Below, in pieces: positions 47,444 through 56,703 of a stretch of 59,941 bases of DNA (positions are counted from its first letter, which is position 1; every line of letters begins with the position of its first letter). This stretch comes from Variovorax soli NBRC 106424 (lineage in GTDB: Bacteria; Pseudomonadota; Gammaproteobacteria; Burkholderiales; Burkholderiaceae_C). The translations under genes and the position numbers were made by a program. The stretch spans positions 1 to 59,941 of the forward strand of contig NZ_BCUU01000022.1 of the NCBI RefSeq assembly GCF_001591385.1, given 5' to 3'. The notes below the pieces were generated by a model. The model made no database searches. It was not told the DNA's origin and saw nothing but the letters and a program-made list of their open reading frames with translations.

Positions 47444-48727
47444 ATGAAGAACACCCAAGCATTCCCCTCGGCCGATGGCCTGTGGACCGGCCTGCGCCTG
47501 GCCCCCGGCGCAGCGCCCGACGTGCAACTGGACGATGCGAACGCATCGGCCGCCATCGTGGTCGAGCAAGGCCATATCCGCTGGGTCGGCGCACGCGCGG
47601 CCCTGCCCGCGGCGTACGCCGCCCTGCCGACGCACGATGGCGGCGGCGCGCTCGTCACGCCGGGCCTGGTGGATTGCCACACGCACCTGGTCTATGGCGG
47701 GCGCCGCGCCAACGAATTCGCCATGCGGCTGGCAGGCGCCAGCTATGAAGAAGTGGCCAAGGCCGGCGGCGGCATCGTCTCCACCGTGCGCGCCACGCGC
47801 GAGGCCAGCGAAGACGAGCTGTTCGAATCCGCCGCCGCGCGCCTGCAGGCGCTGCTGGCCGACGGCGTGTGCGCCATCGAGATCAAGTCGGGCTACGGCC
47901 TGGCGCTCGGGCACGAGCGCAAGCAGCTGCGCGTGGCGCGGCGCCTGGGCGAGGCTTTCGGCGTCACGGTGAAGACCACCTTCCTGGGGGCGCATGCGCT
48001 GCCGCCCGAATACGCGGGCCGCAGTGCGGACTACATCGACCTCGTCTGCAAGGAGATGCTCCCCGCGCTCGCGGCCGAAGGCCTGGTGGACGCGGTCGAC
48101 GTGTTCTGCGAACGCATCGCCTTCTCGCTGGCCGAGACCGAGCAGGTGTTCCAGGCCGCCAAGGCCCTGGGACTGCCGGTGAAGCTGCACGCGGAGCAGC
48201 TGTCGGACATGGACGGCGCCGCGCTGGCTGCGCGCTACGGTGCGCTGTCGTGCGACCACATCGAGCACCTGTCGGCCAAGGGCATCGCGGAGATGAAGAA
48301 GGCCGGCACCGTGGCCGTGCTGCTGCCCGGCGCCTACTACACGCTGCGCGACACGCACCTGCCGCCCATCGAGGCGCTGCGCGAAGCGGGCGTGCCGATG
48401 GCGGTGTCGACCGACCACAACCCCGGCACGTCGCCGGCGCTGAGCCTGCTGCTGATGGTCAACATGGCGTGCACGCTGTTCCGCCTGACGGTGCCCGAAG
48501 CGATCGCCGGTGTCACGCAGCATGCGGCGCGCGCCCTGGGCCTGCAAGATACGCATGGCCGCATCGCCGTGGGTCTGCCTGCCAACTTCGTGCTCTGGAA
48601 GCTGAGCGAGGCGGCCGAGCTGGCCTACTGGTTCGGCCAGCGCCCGATCCATGCCGTGGTGCGGCAGGGCCGCGTGTACTTTCCCTCTCCCTCTGGGAAC
48701 GGGCAGGGTGAGGGCATGCGGCCATGA
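47444..48727 (+). CDS. hutI: Imidazolonepropionase
   Basis: A 427-residue metal-dependent amidohydrolase that opens imidazolonepropionate to N-formimino-L-glutamate. The metal ligands are visible in [20 protein letters not shown] (H-x-H), [21 protein letters not shown] and [13 protein letters not shown]. The substrate-binding [15 protein letters not shown] motif is present. The protein is somewhat longer than usual: the last dozen or so residues ([14 protein letters not shown]) are encoded by a partial family A repeat. Its stop overlaps the hutF start (ATGA). Confidence 0.96.
   Translation: MKNTQAFPSADGLWTGLRLAPGAAPDVQLDDANASAAIVVEQGHIRWVGARAALPAAYAALPTHDGGGALVTPGLVDCHTHLVYGGRRANEFAMRLAGASYEEVAKAGGGIVSTVRATREASEDELFESAAARLQALLADGVCAIEIKSGYGLALGHERKQLRVARRLGEAFGVTVKTTFLGAHALPPEYAGRSADYIDLVCKEMLPALAAEGLVDAVDVFCERIAFSLAETEQVFQAAKALGLPVKLHAEQLSDMDGAALAARYGALSCDHIEHLSAKGIAEMKKAGTVAVLLPGAYYTLRDTHLPPIEALREAGVPMAVSTDHNPGTSPALSLLLMVNMACTLFRLTVPEAIAGVTQHAARALGLQDTHGRIAVGLPANFVLWKLSEAAELAYWFGQRPIHAVVRQGRVYFPSPSGNGQGEGMRP
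48682..48715. repeat. Partial family A repeat inside the hutI 3' end
   Basis: CCCTCTCCCTCTGGGAACGG and GCAGGGTGAGGGC resemble half of the palindromic element at 12051-12153. It lies entirely within the final codons of hutI and encodes its extra C-terminal tail. Confidence 0.6.
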
Positions 48728-50106
48728 GCAAGGTTCTCCATGCGTCAGACGCGCTGCTTCCCACCGGCTGGGCCAAGGATGTCTTGCTGACCTGGGATGC
48801 ATCGGGCCAGCTCACGCAGGTGCAAGCCGGCACATCGAGGCCCAAGGATGCGGCCGTCGCCAAGGGCCCGGTGATTCCGGGCATGCCCAACCTGCATTCG
48901 CATGCCTTCCAGCGCGGCTTCGCAGGGCTGACTGAACACCGCGCCGGTGAGCAGGACAGCTTCTGGAGCTGGCGCACGCTCATGTACCGCTTTGCCGCGC
49001 GCCTGGGCCCGGAGCACATGGAGGCCATCGCCACCTGGCTCTATGCCGAGATGCTCGAGGCCGGCTACACGAGCGTGTGCGAATTTCAGTACGTTCACCA
49101 CCAGGCCGATGGCCGTGCGTATGCGGACGACGCGACCTTGAGCCTGGCGCTCCTGCGCGCCGCCACCAAAGTTGGCATCGGCTTCACGCTGCTGCCGGTG
49201 CTCTACCAGACCAGCGGCTTCGGCGCGCTGCCGCCCAACGAAGGGCAGCGCCGCTTCATCCGCTCCACCGAGTCGATGCTCGGCTTGCTCGAATCGCTCA
49301 AGCCGGTGTGCGAGGCGCAAGGCGCGCGCCTGGGCCTGGCGCCGCACTCGCTGCGCGCCGTGCCGCCCGCGGCACTGCGCGATGCCGTGGCCGGCTTGAG
49401 CGCCATGGACCCAGGCGCCCCCATCCACATCCACATCGCCGAGCAGACCAAGGAGGTCGACGATTGCGTGGCCTGGAGCGGCCAGCGCCCGGTGGAATGG
49501 CTGCTGGACCACGCGCCCGTCGACGCCCGCTGGTGCCTGGTGCATGCCACGCACATGAGCGATGACGAATACCGGCGCGGAGCCGCCAGCGGCGCCGTGG
49601 CGGGCCTGTGCCCCACGACCGAGGCCAACCTGGGCGACGGCATCTTCGACTTCGTCAAATGGCGCGACCACGGCGGCGCGTGGGGCGTGGGCTCGGACAG
49701 CCATGCCACCGTCAACGCGGCCGAGGAACTGTTGATGCTCGAATACAGCCAGCGCTTCGCCAGCCGCCAGCGCAACGTTGGCGCCACGGCCGCGCAGCCG
49801 CATGTGGCCACGGCCCTCACGCTGGCGGCCGTGCAGGGCGGGGCCCAGGCCGCGGGGCGCCCCGTGGCCGGCCTGGCCGCCGGCCAGCGGGCCGACTTCG
49901 TCGTGCTCGATGCGCAGCACCTCGCGCTGCAAGGCCTGGGCGCGCCCGACATGCTCTCGGCCCACGTCTTCGCCAGCCACCGCACCTCGGCCGTCGATGC
50001 CGTGTGGGTGGGGGGCCGCGAGCGCGTGAGCGCCGGGCGCCACGCACTTCACGATGACGCTGCCAAGGGCTTTGTCGCCGCGCGCAGCCAGCTTCTCAAG
50101 GATTGA
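48724..50106 (+). CDS. hutF: Formimidoylglutamate deiminase
   Basis: A 460-residue amidohydrolase that converts N-formimino-L-glutamate to N-formyl-L-glutamate plus ammonia. The metal site is formed by [16 protein letters not shown] (H-x-H), [14 protein letters not shown] and [17 protein letters not shown]; the catalytic His-Glu region and VHATHMSD are intact. The family-specific [12 protein letters not shown] and [12 protein letters not shown] segments separate it from guanine deaminase. It is coupled to hutI by a 4-base overlap. Its presence, with hutG, shows the organism uses the five-step route releasing formate. Confidence 0.96.
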   Translation: MSKVLHASDALLPTGWAKDVLLTWDASGQLTQVQAGTSRPKDAAVAKGPVIPGMPNLHSHAFQRGFAGLTEHRAGEQDSFWSWRTLMYRFAARLGPEHMEAIATWLYAEMLEAGYTSVCEFQYVHHQADGRAYADDATLSLALLRAATKVGIGFTLLPVLYQTSGFGALPPNEGQRRFIRSTESMLGLLESLKPVCEAQGARLGLAPHSLRAVPPAALRDAVAGLSAMDPGAPIHIHIAEQTKEVDDCVAWSGQRPVEWLLDHAPVDARWCLVHATHMSDDEYRRGAASGAVAGLCPTTEANLGDGIFDFVKWRDHGGAWGVGSDSHATVNAAEELLMLEYSQRFASRQRNVGATAAQPHVATALTLAAVQGGAQAAGRPVAGLAAGQRADFVVLDAQHLALQGLGAPDMLSAHVFASHRTSAVDAVWVGGRERVSAGRHALHDDAAKGFVAARSQLLKD

Positions 50107-50114
50107 TCGATACC

Positions 50115-50939
50115 ATGGCCTTCTTCATCACCCAGGAACCGCCGTTCCGTTTCCGCCAGGGCACGCGCCCGCTGCTCATTTCCATGCCGCATGTCGGCAC
50201 CCACGTGCCGCCGGCGCTGGCCGCGCGCTTCACCGGCGAGGCGCGCCATGTGCCGGACACCGACTGGCACCTGGAGCAGCTGTATGACTTTGCCGACGAA
50301 CTGGGCGCCTCGGTGCTGGTGGCCACGCACTCGCGCTACGTCATCGACCTGAACCGTCCGCCGGATGGCGCGAGCCTGTATCCCGGCCAGAGCGTGACGG
50401 GCCTGTGCCCCGTCGACACCTTCGACGACACGCCCGTCTATGCCGACGCCAAGGATCTGCCAGGAGAAGAGGAGATTGCGCAGCGACGCGACGCGATCTG
50501 GAAGCCCTACCACGCCAAGCTGGCCGAGGAACTCGCGCGCATCAAGGCTGCGCATGGCGTGGCCGCCTTGTGGGACGCGCATTCCATCCGCTCGGTGCTG
50601 CCGCGCTTCTTCGAAGGCAAGCTCCCCGACCTCAACCTGGGCACGGCCGACGGCGCCAGCTGCGACCCGGCCCTGGCGCAGACGCTGCTGAACATTGCCA
50701 AGTCGGCCACCGGATACACCGGCGTGCTCAACGGCCGCTTCAAGGGCGGCCACATCACGCGCCACCATGGCAACCCGGCCGGTGGCGTGCATGCCGTGCA
50801 GCTGGAGATGACGCAGTCGAGCTACATGCAGGAGGCCTTGCCCTTCGACTACCTGCCCGAGGTGGCGGCGGGCGTGAAGCCGCATGTGCGCAGGATGCTG
50901 GAGGCGGTGCTTGCATTTGTGGAAGGGCCGGCACCTTGA
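50115..50939 (+). CDS. hutG: N-formylglutamate deformylase (amidohydrolase)
   Basis: A 274-residue zinc hydrolase that releases formate from N-formyl-L-glutamate, giving glutamate and ending the pathway. Family landmarks are PLLISMPHVGTHVPPALAAR, PDTDWHLEQLYDFADELGAS, VIDLNRPPDGASLYPG, LWDAHSIRSVLPRFFEG and FKGGHITRHHGNPAGGVHAV. I chose the ATG at 50115; a TTG at 50103 overlapping the hutF stop would add only MIDT. No terminator with a T-run is visible after the gene. It is the last hut gene in the window. Confidence 0.95.
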   Translation: MAFFITQEPPFRFRQGTRPLLISMPHVGTHVPPALAARFTGEARHVPDTDWHLEQLYDFADELGASVLVATHSRYVIDLNRPPDGASLYPGQSVTGLCPVDTFDDTPVYADAKDLPGEEEIAQRRDAIWKPYHAKLAEELARIKAAHGVAALWDAHSIRSVLPRFFEGKLPDLNLGTADGASCDPALAQTLLNIAKSATGYTGVLNGRFKGGHITRHHGNPAGGVHAVQLEMTQSSYMQEALPFDYLPEVAAGVKPHVRRMLEAVLAFVEGPAP

Positions 50940-51006
50940 TGCTGTGCGACACGCTCGCTTGAGGGTGTCGGCTACGAGAGGGTGTGGGCCTTTTTGATGG
51001 CCATGG

Positions 51007-51850
51007 TCACGTGTCCAGCGCGCCGGGTTTCTTCAGGGCCTTCTTGTCTTCGGAAGCGATGCGCCGCTCGACCTTTTTTACGTCTTCTGCCGGTGGCAGG
51101 TTTTCGGGTCGGATGCCACGTTCCAACAAGGTGTTGCGAACGGCTTCATTGTTGGTGATGTGCTCCTTGGAGATGGCGCGCTCGCTGCCCAGCTTGTGTT
51201 CGCGCGCATTGAAGATCGTGATCTCGGTGGCGAAATCCTTCGCCTAGAGGATGATGGTCGGCGCGAAGTCGGCCAGCGGTCGGCCGTCGGGCACTTTCCA
51301 TTGCGCCTTCATGGCCTGGGTGGATTTACTGAACAGGGCTTGGTCGCCCTTACTGCGGATGAGCGCGAAGTCCTGGGTGCCGCCTGTCTGCTCGAAGATC
51401 ACGTCGGAGAGTTCCTTTTCTGTTGCGCTGAGCTTCCGGCGGGCAGACACGCGCTCGGCGTCGAGCAGGCGTTGCTCGATCAATTCCGCGCGGCGGGTCT
51501 GGACGGCGAAGTAGGTCTGGGCAAATGCAATTTCCTGCTTCTTGGGGTCGCCGTTCTGGGCGATGAGGTAGCAGGCGTAGCGGGTGAGCATGAGGTCGTC
51601 CACTTCGCGCTGGCTGCCGGAGCCGAGGTCGACCAATTTCCCGACGTCGGCAAGATGGGTCGGCGACGGCATGTCCAGAGACTTCGCAAGCGGTCTTGGC
51701 CTTGGACACCACGTTCAGAAAGTTGTCCCACTTGGTATAGCCCAGTAGGTGCTGCAGATCGCGGGCCAGCCAATACTCAATGCCACTATCTGTCTGTTGC
51801 GCATGACCTTCGAAGGTCGCCGTCAATGCATGGATAAGTTCGGTTTTCAT
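51007..51850 (-). pseudogene. dinD: dinD-like (DNA-damage-inducible protein D) pseudogene
   Basis: The frame starting at 51850 ([37 protein letters not shown]) matches the DinD/BRO-like N-terminus up to [14 protein letters not shown]. There an extra base in a GGG run (51657-51659) shifts the frame. The second frame continues with [20 protein letters not shown] and [20 protein letters not shown] as far as [18 protein letters not shown] at 51244-51246, probably from CAG, then interrupts. Beyond it AKDFATEITIFNAREHKLGS through VRNTLLERGIRPENLPPAED runs to a normal stop at 51007. Restored, it would encode about 280 residues, the family's full length. Both lesions are simple, so decay looks recent. 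Confidence 0.85.
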
Positions 51851-51936
51851 GTGTTCTCCCTCCGGTTGTGCAGCTCAATCATTGCGCAAAAACCAGCCGA
51901 CGTGTCGGTGATGTCCCGCTTCCTACAATCGGGGGC

Positions 51937-52983
51937 ATGAAGCCCATCGCCTACACCCGCGCCCAGCAATTGCCCGGCATCCTGGCCGAGCGCATCGCCA
52001 TCCTCGACGGCGCCATGGGCACCATGATCCAGCGCTTCAAGCTCACCGAAGCGCAATACCGGGGCGAGCGCTTCAAGGACTTCGAGCGCGACGTGAAGGG
52101 CAACAACGAGCTGCTCTCGCTCACCCGCCCCGACGTGATCCGCGACATCCACGAGGGCTACCTCGCCGCCGGCGCCGACCTCATCGAGACCAACACCTTC
52201 GGCGCCACCCGCATCGCGCAGGAGGACTACAAGATGGCCGACCTGGCGCGCGAGATGAACCTCGAATCGGCCAAGCTCGCGCGGGCCGCCTGCGACAAGT
52301 TCAGCACGCCCGACAAGCCGCGCTTCGTGGCCGGCGCGCTCGGCCCCACGCCCAAGACGGCCAGCATCAGCCCCGACGTGAACGACCCCGGCGCACGCAA
52401 CGTGGGCTTCGAGGAGCTGCGCGCTTCCTATTACGAGCAGGTCGAGGCGCTGGTGGAAGGCGGCGCCGACGTGCTGCTGGTGGAAACCATCTTCGACACG
52501 CTCAATGCCAAGGCCGCGCTCTACGCCATCGACGAGTACTTCGAGGCGAGCGGCGAGCGCCTGCCCATCATCATCAGCGGCACGGTCACCGACGCCTCGG
52601 GCCGCATCTTGAGCGGGCAGACGGTCACCGCCTTCTGGCACAGTGTGCGGCATGCGCAGCCGCTGGCCATCGGCCTGAACTGTGCGCTGGGTGCGGCGCT
52701 GATGCGCCCCTACATCCAGGAGCTGGCCAAGGTGGCGGAAGACACCTTCATCAGCTGCTACCCCAACGCCGGGCTGCCCAATCCGATGAGCGACACGGGC
52801 TTCGACGAAACGCCCGAAGTCACCTCGCGCCTGTTGCACGAGTTCGCGGCCGAGGGGCTGGTGAACATCGTCGGCGGCTGCTGCGGCACCACGCCGGACC
52901 ATATCGCGGCCATCGGCGCTGCGGTGAAGCCGCTGGCGGCGCGCAGCGTGCAGGCCAACGGCTTCTACCGCGAAGCGGCCTGA
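51937..52983 (+). CDS. metH: Methionine synthase homocysteine-methyltransferase domain (split MetH)
   Basis: A 348-residue protein corresponding only to the first module of cobalamin-dependent methionine synthase. [20 protein letters not shown] begins the barrel. The three zinc-binding cysteines are present in [10 protein letters not shown] and [15 protein letters not shown]. This domain holds homocysteine for methylation; the folate, cobalamin and reactivation domains must be supplied by another gene. In Burkholderiales the enzyme is commonly split this way, with the larger part next door, but here the next gene is on the opposite strand and unrelated. The start at 51937 follows GGGGG. Confidence 0.92.
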   Translation: MKPIAYTRAQQLPGILAERIAILDGAMGTMIQRFKLTEAQYRGERFKDFERDVKGNNELLSLTRPDVIRDIHEGYLAAGADLIETNTFGATRIAQEDYKMADLAREMNLESAKLARAACDKFSTPDKPRFVAGALGPTPKTASISPDVNDPGARNVGFEELRASYYEQVEALVEGGADVLLVETIFDTLNAKAALYAIDEYFEASGERLPIIISGTVTDASGRILSGQTVTAFWHSVRHAQPLAIGLNCALGAALMRPYIQELAKVAEDTFISCYPNAGLPNPMSDTGFDETPEVTSRLLHEFAAEGLVNIVGGCCGTTPDHIAAIGAAVKPLAARSVQANGFYREAA

Positions 52984-53001
52984 GCCACCGGGCCTTCAGT
53001 T

Positions 53002-54165
53002 TCAGGAAAGCGCGACCGGCCGGGCCACCGAGGCCGCCACGCCGGCCACGTCCGGCGGTGCGCCGATGCCGGGTGTCTCGTCGTCGAGCGTGACCCAGCC
53101 ATCGTCGATGTCGCAGAGCTGCGGGCTGAGCGCGCTGCGCAGCGGGTTGTCGTTGGAATCGATCTCCAGCAAGCCGTCGCCTCCGGCGGCGGCCAGCAGA
53201 TGCGCCGAGGCCAGCAGGCCCAGCCCGCCGCCCAGGTAGTGTGGGCAGTAGCGCAGGCCCGCGGCGCGGGCGCGCTGCACCACCGGCCAGCAGGCCGAGA
53301 TGCCGCCCCACTTGGCCGCGTCGGGCTGCATCACGCTGAAGACCCTGGCCGCGATGGCGGCGTCGAAAGCCTCATCACCGGCCAGGTTCTCGCCGCCGGC
53401 CAGCGGCATCGGCGCCTGGGCCTTCAACTGCTGCCATTCGGACCAGGGGCGGTCGGCGCGCAGTGGTTCTTCCAGCCAGCCCAGGTGCAAAGGCGCGAGG
53501 CGCGGCGCCATCGACAGGGCCTCCTGCAGCGTCCAGGCCTGGTTCGCATCGGCCATCAGGGGCGTGGATTCACCCAGCTCCCGTCGCAGCGCCGCAAGGT
53601 TCTCGATGTCGCGCTCGGCGCCGAAGCCCACCTTGAGCTTGAAGGCGCAATGGCCGGCCGAGCGCATCTGCTGGGCCATCTCCACCGATCCTTGCGGATT
53701 GATGCCGCTGGCATAGACCGGAATGCGCGAGCGCTGAGCGCCCAGGTAGCGCCACAGCGGCTGGCCGGCACGGCGGGCTGCGAGGTCCCACAGGGCGAGG
53801 TCGATGCCGGCGATGGCCTGCGCCATGGGGCCGGGCTCGCCCGACTGGATGGCCAGCACCGCGGTCTGGCGCGTGAGCGACTCCCAGGCCGCTGCCGGGC
53901 CGCCGAAGGCCTGGCCCTGCAGCAGCGGCGCCATCACGGAGTGCAGCAGCCGCGCCCGGTGCTCCGCGCCGCAGGCCGGAAAGTTGCACCACACCTCGCC
54001 CCAGCCCTCGGCGCCGTCTTCGTCCTGCACCTGCACGAATAGCGCCGGCCGGTCGGTCATGGTGCCGAAGGAAGTGCGCACCGGCACCTTCACCGGGTAG
54101 CGGAACACGTGCGCCTGAACGCTGGCGATGCGAAGCGGCGCGCGGGGCAGGGCGGTTTCGTTCAT
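53002..54165 (-). CDS. Enolase-superfamily enzyme (mandelate racemase-like)
   Basis: A 387-residue protein of the mandelate racemase/muconate lactonizing group. The K-x-K base motif is at 176-178 (AFKLKVGFG). Metal ligands are D206 (MADANQAW), E232 or E233 (WLEEPL) and E259 (AGGEN). An Asp-His pair is suggested by D282 (MQPDAAKWGG) and H309 (RYCPHYLGGG), which places it nearer mandelate racemase and acid-sugar dehydratases than muconate cycloisomerases. It should abstract a proton next to a carboxylate. The substrate is unknown. It is cotranscribed after a GntR gene (4-base overlap) and opposite an ABC importer. Confidence 0.88.
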   Translation of the reverse strand: MNETALPRAPLRIASVQAHVFRYPVKVPVRTSFGTMTDRPALFVQVQDEDGAEGWGEVWCNFPACGAEHRARLLHSVMAPLLQGQAFGGPAAAWESLTRQTAVLAIQSGEPGPMAQAIAGIDLALWDLAARRAGQPLWRYLGAQRSRIPVYASGINPQGSVEMAQQMRSAGHCAFKLKVGFGAERDIENLAALRRELGESTPLMADANQAWTLQEALSMAPRLAPLHLGWLEEPLRADRPWSEWQQLKAQAPMPLAGGENLAGDEAFDAAIAARVFSVMQPDAAKWGGISACWPVVQRARAAGLRYCPHYLGGGLGLLASAHLLAAAGGDGLLEIDSNDNPLRSALSPQLCDIDDGWVTLDDETPGIGAPPDVAGVAASVARPVALS

Positions 54166-54896
54166 GGCAACAGGTTCATCTCCACGTGGATGGCGTCGCC
54201 GCGGTAGGTGACTTCGCCCAGGTAGACGACCCGGTCGCTGTCGTCCCGAAAGATGCGGCGCACTTCGGCCGTGGGCGAATTGACCGGCACGTCCAGCAGC
54301 CGCGCCACTTCCATGTCTGCGGTGCCGATGGTGAGCACCTGGTGCGCCTTGGCGATGCGCAGGCTCTTGAGGCCCACCAGGATCGGAATCACCGGTTCGT
54401 CGCGAAAGCGCCTGGGCGAGCGGCGGAAGACCGGCTCGGCCAGGTGGATGTTGATCACGCAATAGGGCTGGCCCTGGCGCGAGTGCACCCGGCGCATGAA
54501 CACATAGCGCTCGGCCGGCACGCCTTCGCCCGGCTGCAGCGCCGGTGCGCTGGTGGATTCGTCGATGTTGACGATCTGCGGCTCGGTGTCGGCGTACATG
54601 CTCGCCAGGGATTCCAGCGAGGTCTGCACGCTGAGCCAGCGCTCGCTCGGCTGGCCGGTGACGAAGGTGCCGCGGCCCTGCTGCGGCGACAGCAGGCCGT
54701 CGCGCGCCAGCATGTCGACCGCCTGGCGCACGGTGACGCGCGCCACGCCGAACTCCTGGACCAGTTCATCGAGCGAGGGCAGGCGATGGCCCTGCGGCCA
54801 CTGACCGCGCGCGATGCGCTGGCGCATCAGCTGTGCGAGCTGCAGGTAGCGCGGCGTGGGGTTGTCGCCGAAGTAGGGTGAATTCGGGCTTGCCAT
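54162..54896 (-). CDS. GntR/HutC-family regulator (UTRA domain)
   Basis: A 244-residue regulator. The GntR winged helix (YLQLAQLMRQRIARGQWPQG, HRLPSLDELVQEFGVARVTV) is followed by a UTRA effector domain from about residue 85, with PYCVINIHLAEPVFRRSPRR and VYLGEVTYRGDAIHVEMNLL. The start at 54896 gives the normal family length; the frame upstream is open to 55043 but encodes hydrophobic filler over the divergent promoter. Its stop overlaps the enzyme gene's start. It probably represses both this operon and the divergent importer operon, with the pathway substrate as inducer; that is inference from arrangement. Confidence 0.9.
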   Translation of the reverse strand: MASPNSPYFGDNPTPRYLQLAQLMRQRIARGQWPQGHRLPSLDELVQEFGVARVTVRQAVDMLARDGLLSPQQGRGTFVTGQPSERWLSVQTSLESLASMYADTEPQIVNIDESTSAPALQPGEGVPAERYVFMRRVHSRQGQPYCVINIHLAEPVFRRSPRRFRDEPVIPILVGLKSLRIAKAHQVLTIGTADMEVARLLDVPVNSPTAEVRRIFRDDSDRVVYLGEVTYRGDAIHVEMNLLP

Positions 54897-54916
54897 CCTG
54901 AGCCATCTAAAGGTAT

Positions 54917-54928
54917 GGTCTATAGAAC
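54917..54928. promoter_or_regulatory. Candidate GntR operator in the divergent promoter
   Basis: GGTCTATAGAAC is a near-perfect dyad (10 of 12 positions symmetric to GGTCTATAGACC) in an AT-rich patch between the divergent GntR and importer operons. GntR/UTRA regulators bind short dyads of this size. Ownership is inferred from position. Confidence 0.5.
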
Positions 54929-55009
54929 GTTTAAACCAATATAGCAGAAGGAACCGGGCTCGCGCCACTCCGATTGCAAGCAAGGCGAAGACCAGGAGAC
55001 AGGACCACC

Positions 55010-55777
55010 ATGCCCCGAAACACGGCCATGCGCCGAGTTGCATTGATTCTCTTGCCGTGGGTGCTGCTGCTGGCGCTGTGGTATGCGCTGCGCTACAGCG
55101 GCCTGGTCAACCCGGCGCTGGTTCCCGCGCCGCACGAGGTGGCGCAGCGCTTTGCGGCGCTCATGCAGGACCGGCTGCCCATGGACATCCTCATGTCCAC
55201 CCAGCGCGTGTTCATCGGCGTGGCGCTGGGCACGCTGGCGGCGGTGCCGGTGGGATTCTGCCTGGGCTGGTACCGGGGCCTGCGCACCTTCATCGACCCG
55301 GTGATCAACTTCTTCCGCGCGCTGCCGCCCATTGCGCTCATTCCGCTGGTGATCGTGTACTTCGGCATCGGCGAGATCGCCAAGACGGTGATTCTGTTCT
55401 ACGCATCCTTCTTCGCCGGCGTGATCGTCATGTACGAGGGCATCGCGCAGATCAGCCCGATCTACGTGCGGGTGGCGCGCACGCTGGGCGCGAACGACCT
55501 GGAGATTTTCGGCCGCGTGATCGTGCCGCTGACCGTGCCGCACATCCTCACCGCGGTGCGCGTCGCGCTGGGCGTGGCGTGGGCCACGCTGGTGGCGTCG
55601 GAGCTCATCGCGGCGCAGCAGGGCCTGGGCGCGCTGATCCAGAACGCATCGGCCTTCTTCCAGCTCGACATCATCTATGTCGGGATCATCTGCATCGGCT
55701 TCATCGCGCTGGCGATGGACCTGCTGCTGCGCGCCGCCACGCGGCGCATGGTGGCCTGGCAGGACCGGCTGGCATGA
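55010..55777 (+). CDS. NitT/TauT-type ABC permease (GntR cluster)
   Basis: A 255-residue, six-helix permease. Typical segments are VFIGVALGTLAAVPVGFCLG, FRALPPIALIPLVIVYFGIG, the EAA-like coupling loop YVRVARTLGANDLEIFGRVI and GVAWATLVASELIAAQQGLG, close to SsuC/TauC-like proteins. The ATG at 55010 has an AGGAGACAGG ribosome-binding site. It is the first gene of an operon with ATPase, binding protein and GMC oxidoreductase; the ATPase start overlaps its stop (ATGA). Confidence 0.92.
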   Translation: MPRNTAMRRVALILLPWVLLLALWYALRYSGLVNPALVPAPHEVAQRFAALMQDRLPMDILMSTQRVFIGVALGTLAAVPVGFCLGWYRGLRTFIDPVINFFRALPPIALIPLVIVYFGIGEIAKTVILFYASFFAGVIVMYEGIAQISPIYVRVARTLGANDLEIFGRVIVPLTVPHILTAVRVALGVAWATLVASELIAAQQGLGALIQNASAFFQLDIIYVGIICIGFIALAMDLLLRAATRRMVAWQDRLA

Positions 55778-56628
55778 GCAACGCTGCGATGAACGCCCCC
55801 GTGAACGCCCCCGTCAGTGCCGCAGCCGAACCGCGCGTGCGCTTCGAGAACGTGGTGGTCGAATTCCCCACCGCGCAAGGGCCGATGCGCGTGCTGGACG
55901 GCCTCTCGCTGGACATTTGCCAGGGTGAGTTCGTCTCCATCATCGGCCCTTCGGGCTGCGGCAAGACCACGCTCATGAACATGCTGGCGGGCTTCCTGCA
56001 GCCCACGCGGGGGCGCGTGCTGCTCGACGGCAAAGAGGTCTCGGGGCCGGGGCCGGACCGCGGCGTGATCTTCCAGGAATACGGCGTCTTCCCGTGGCTC
56101 ACGGTGCGGCAGAACATCGCCTTCGGCTTGCGGCTCGCGTCCAACAAGACGCCCAGGCCGGAGCATGCCGCCGTCGTCGAGCGCTACATGCGCCTGATGG
56201 GCCTGGCCGATTTCGCCGACCACTTTCCCAAGCACCTGTCGGGCGGCATGCGCCAGCGCCTGGCACTGGCACGCGCCTACGCCGTGCGGCCCGAGTTCCT
56301 GCTGATGGACGAGCCCTTCGGCGCGCTTGACGCACAGACCCGCACCGCCATGCAGGACCTGCTGCTGGAGGTGCTGCAGGCCGAAGGCAAGACGGTGATG
56401 CTGATCACGCACTCGGTGGACGAGGCGATCTACCTGTCCTCGCGCATCGTCGTGGTCACCGCGCGGCCGGCGCGCATCCGCACGGTGATCGAGGTGCCCT
56501 TCGGCTACCCGCGCGGCGAGGCGGTGCACGAAGACCCGCGCTTCGCGCAGCTGCGTGCGCAGATTCGCGAGCTGGTGATGCAGGAGTACGCCGCGCAGTC
56601 GAAGCAGCAGGTGCGCCTGTCGGATTGA
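55774..56628 (+). CDS. NitT/TauT-type ABC ATPase (GntR cluster)
   Basis: A 284-residue nucleotide-binding subunit with Walker A IGPSGCGKTTLMNMLAG, Q-loop VIFQEYGVFPWL, signature LSGGMRQRLALARAYAV, Walker B LLMDEPFGALDAQTR and switch His in LITHSVDEAIYLS. An extra 20 residues at the N-terminus (MNAPVNAPVSAAA) are low complexity. It energizes the permease encoded directly upstream. It is related to, but distinct from, the hut-island ATPase at 39560. Confidence 0.93.
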   Translation: MSNAAMNAPVNAPVSAAAEPRVRFENVVVEFPTAQGPMRVLDGLSLDICQGEFVSIIGPSGCGKTTLMNMLAGFLQPTRGRVLLDGKEVSGPGPDRGVIFQEYGVFPWLTVRQNIAFGLRLASNKTPRPEHAAVVERYMRLMGLADFADHFPKHLSGGMRQRLALARAYAVRPEFLLMDEPFGALDAQTRTAMQDLLLEVLQAEGKTVMLITHSVDEAIYLSSRIVVVTARPARIRTVIEVPFGYPRGEAVHEDPRFAQLRAQIRELVMQEYAAQSKQQVRLSD

Positions 56629-56703
56629 ACTTGCAGTGCCCCGGCGCCGAATGCCGGAGATCGATTCCTGGTAGAGCTAGACGAGAAAGAAAGGAAACGC
56701 GAC

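Noticed and set aside
50103..50114. TTG start for hutG overlapping the hutF stop
   Set aside because: It adds only four residues of no conserved value; the ATG at 50115 is the simpler start.
50940..51006. Hairpin after hutG (GACAC...GTGTC) as a terminator
   Set aside because: The stem is short with mismatches and there is no T-run directly after it.
51851..51936. Possible cobalamin or SAM/SAH riboswitch before metH
   Set aside because: Only 86 bases are available and I could not find a B12 box or a conserved SAH-type core.
54914..54928. TCTATAGA near the GntR gene as a fourth HutC operator
   Set aside because: It lacks the TGTATAGACA sequence shared by the three hut sites and lies beside a different GntR/UTRA gene that better explains it.
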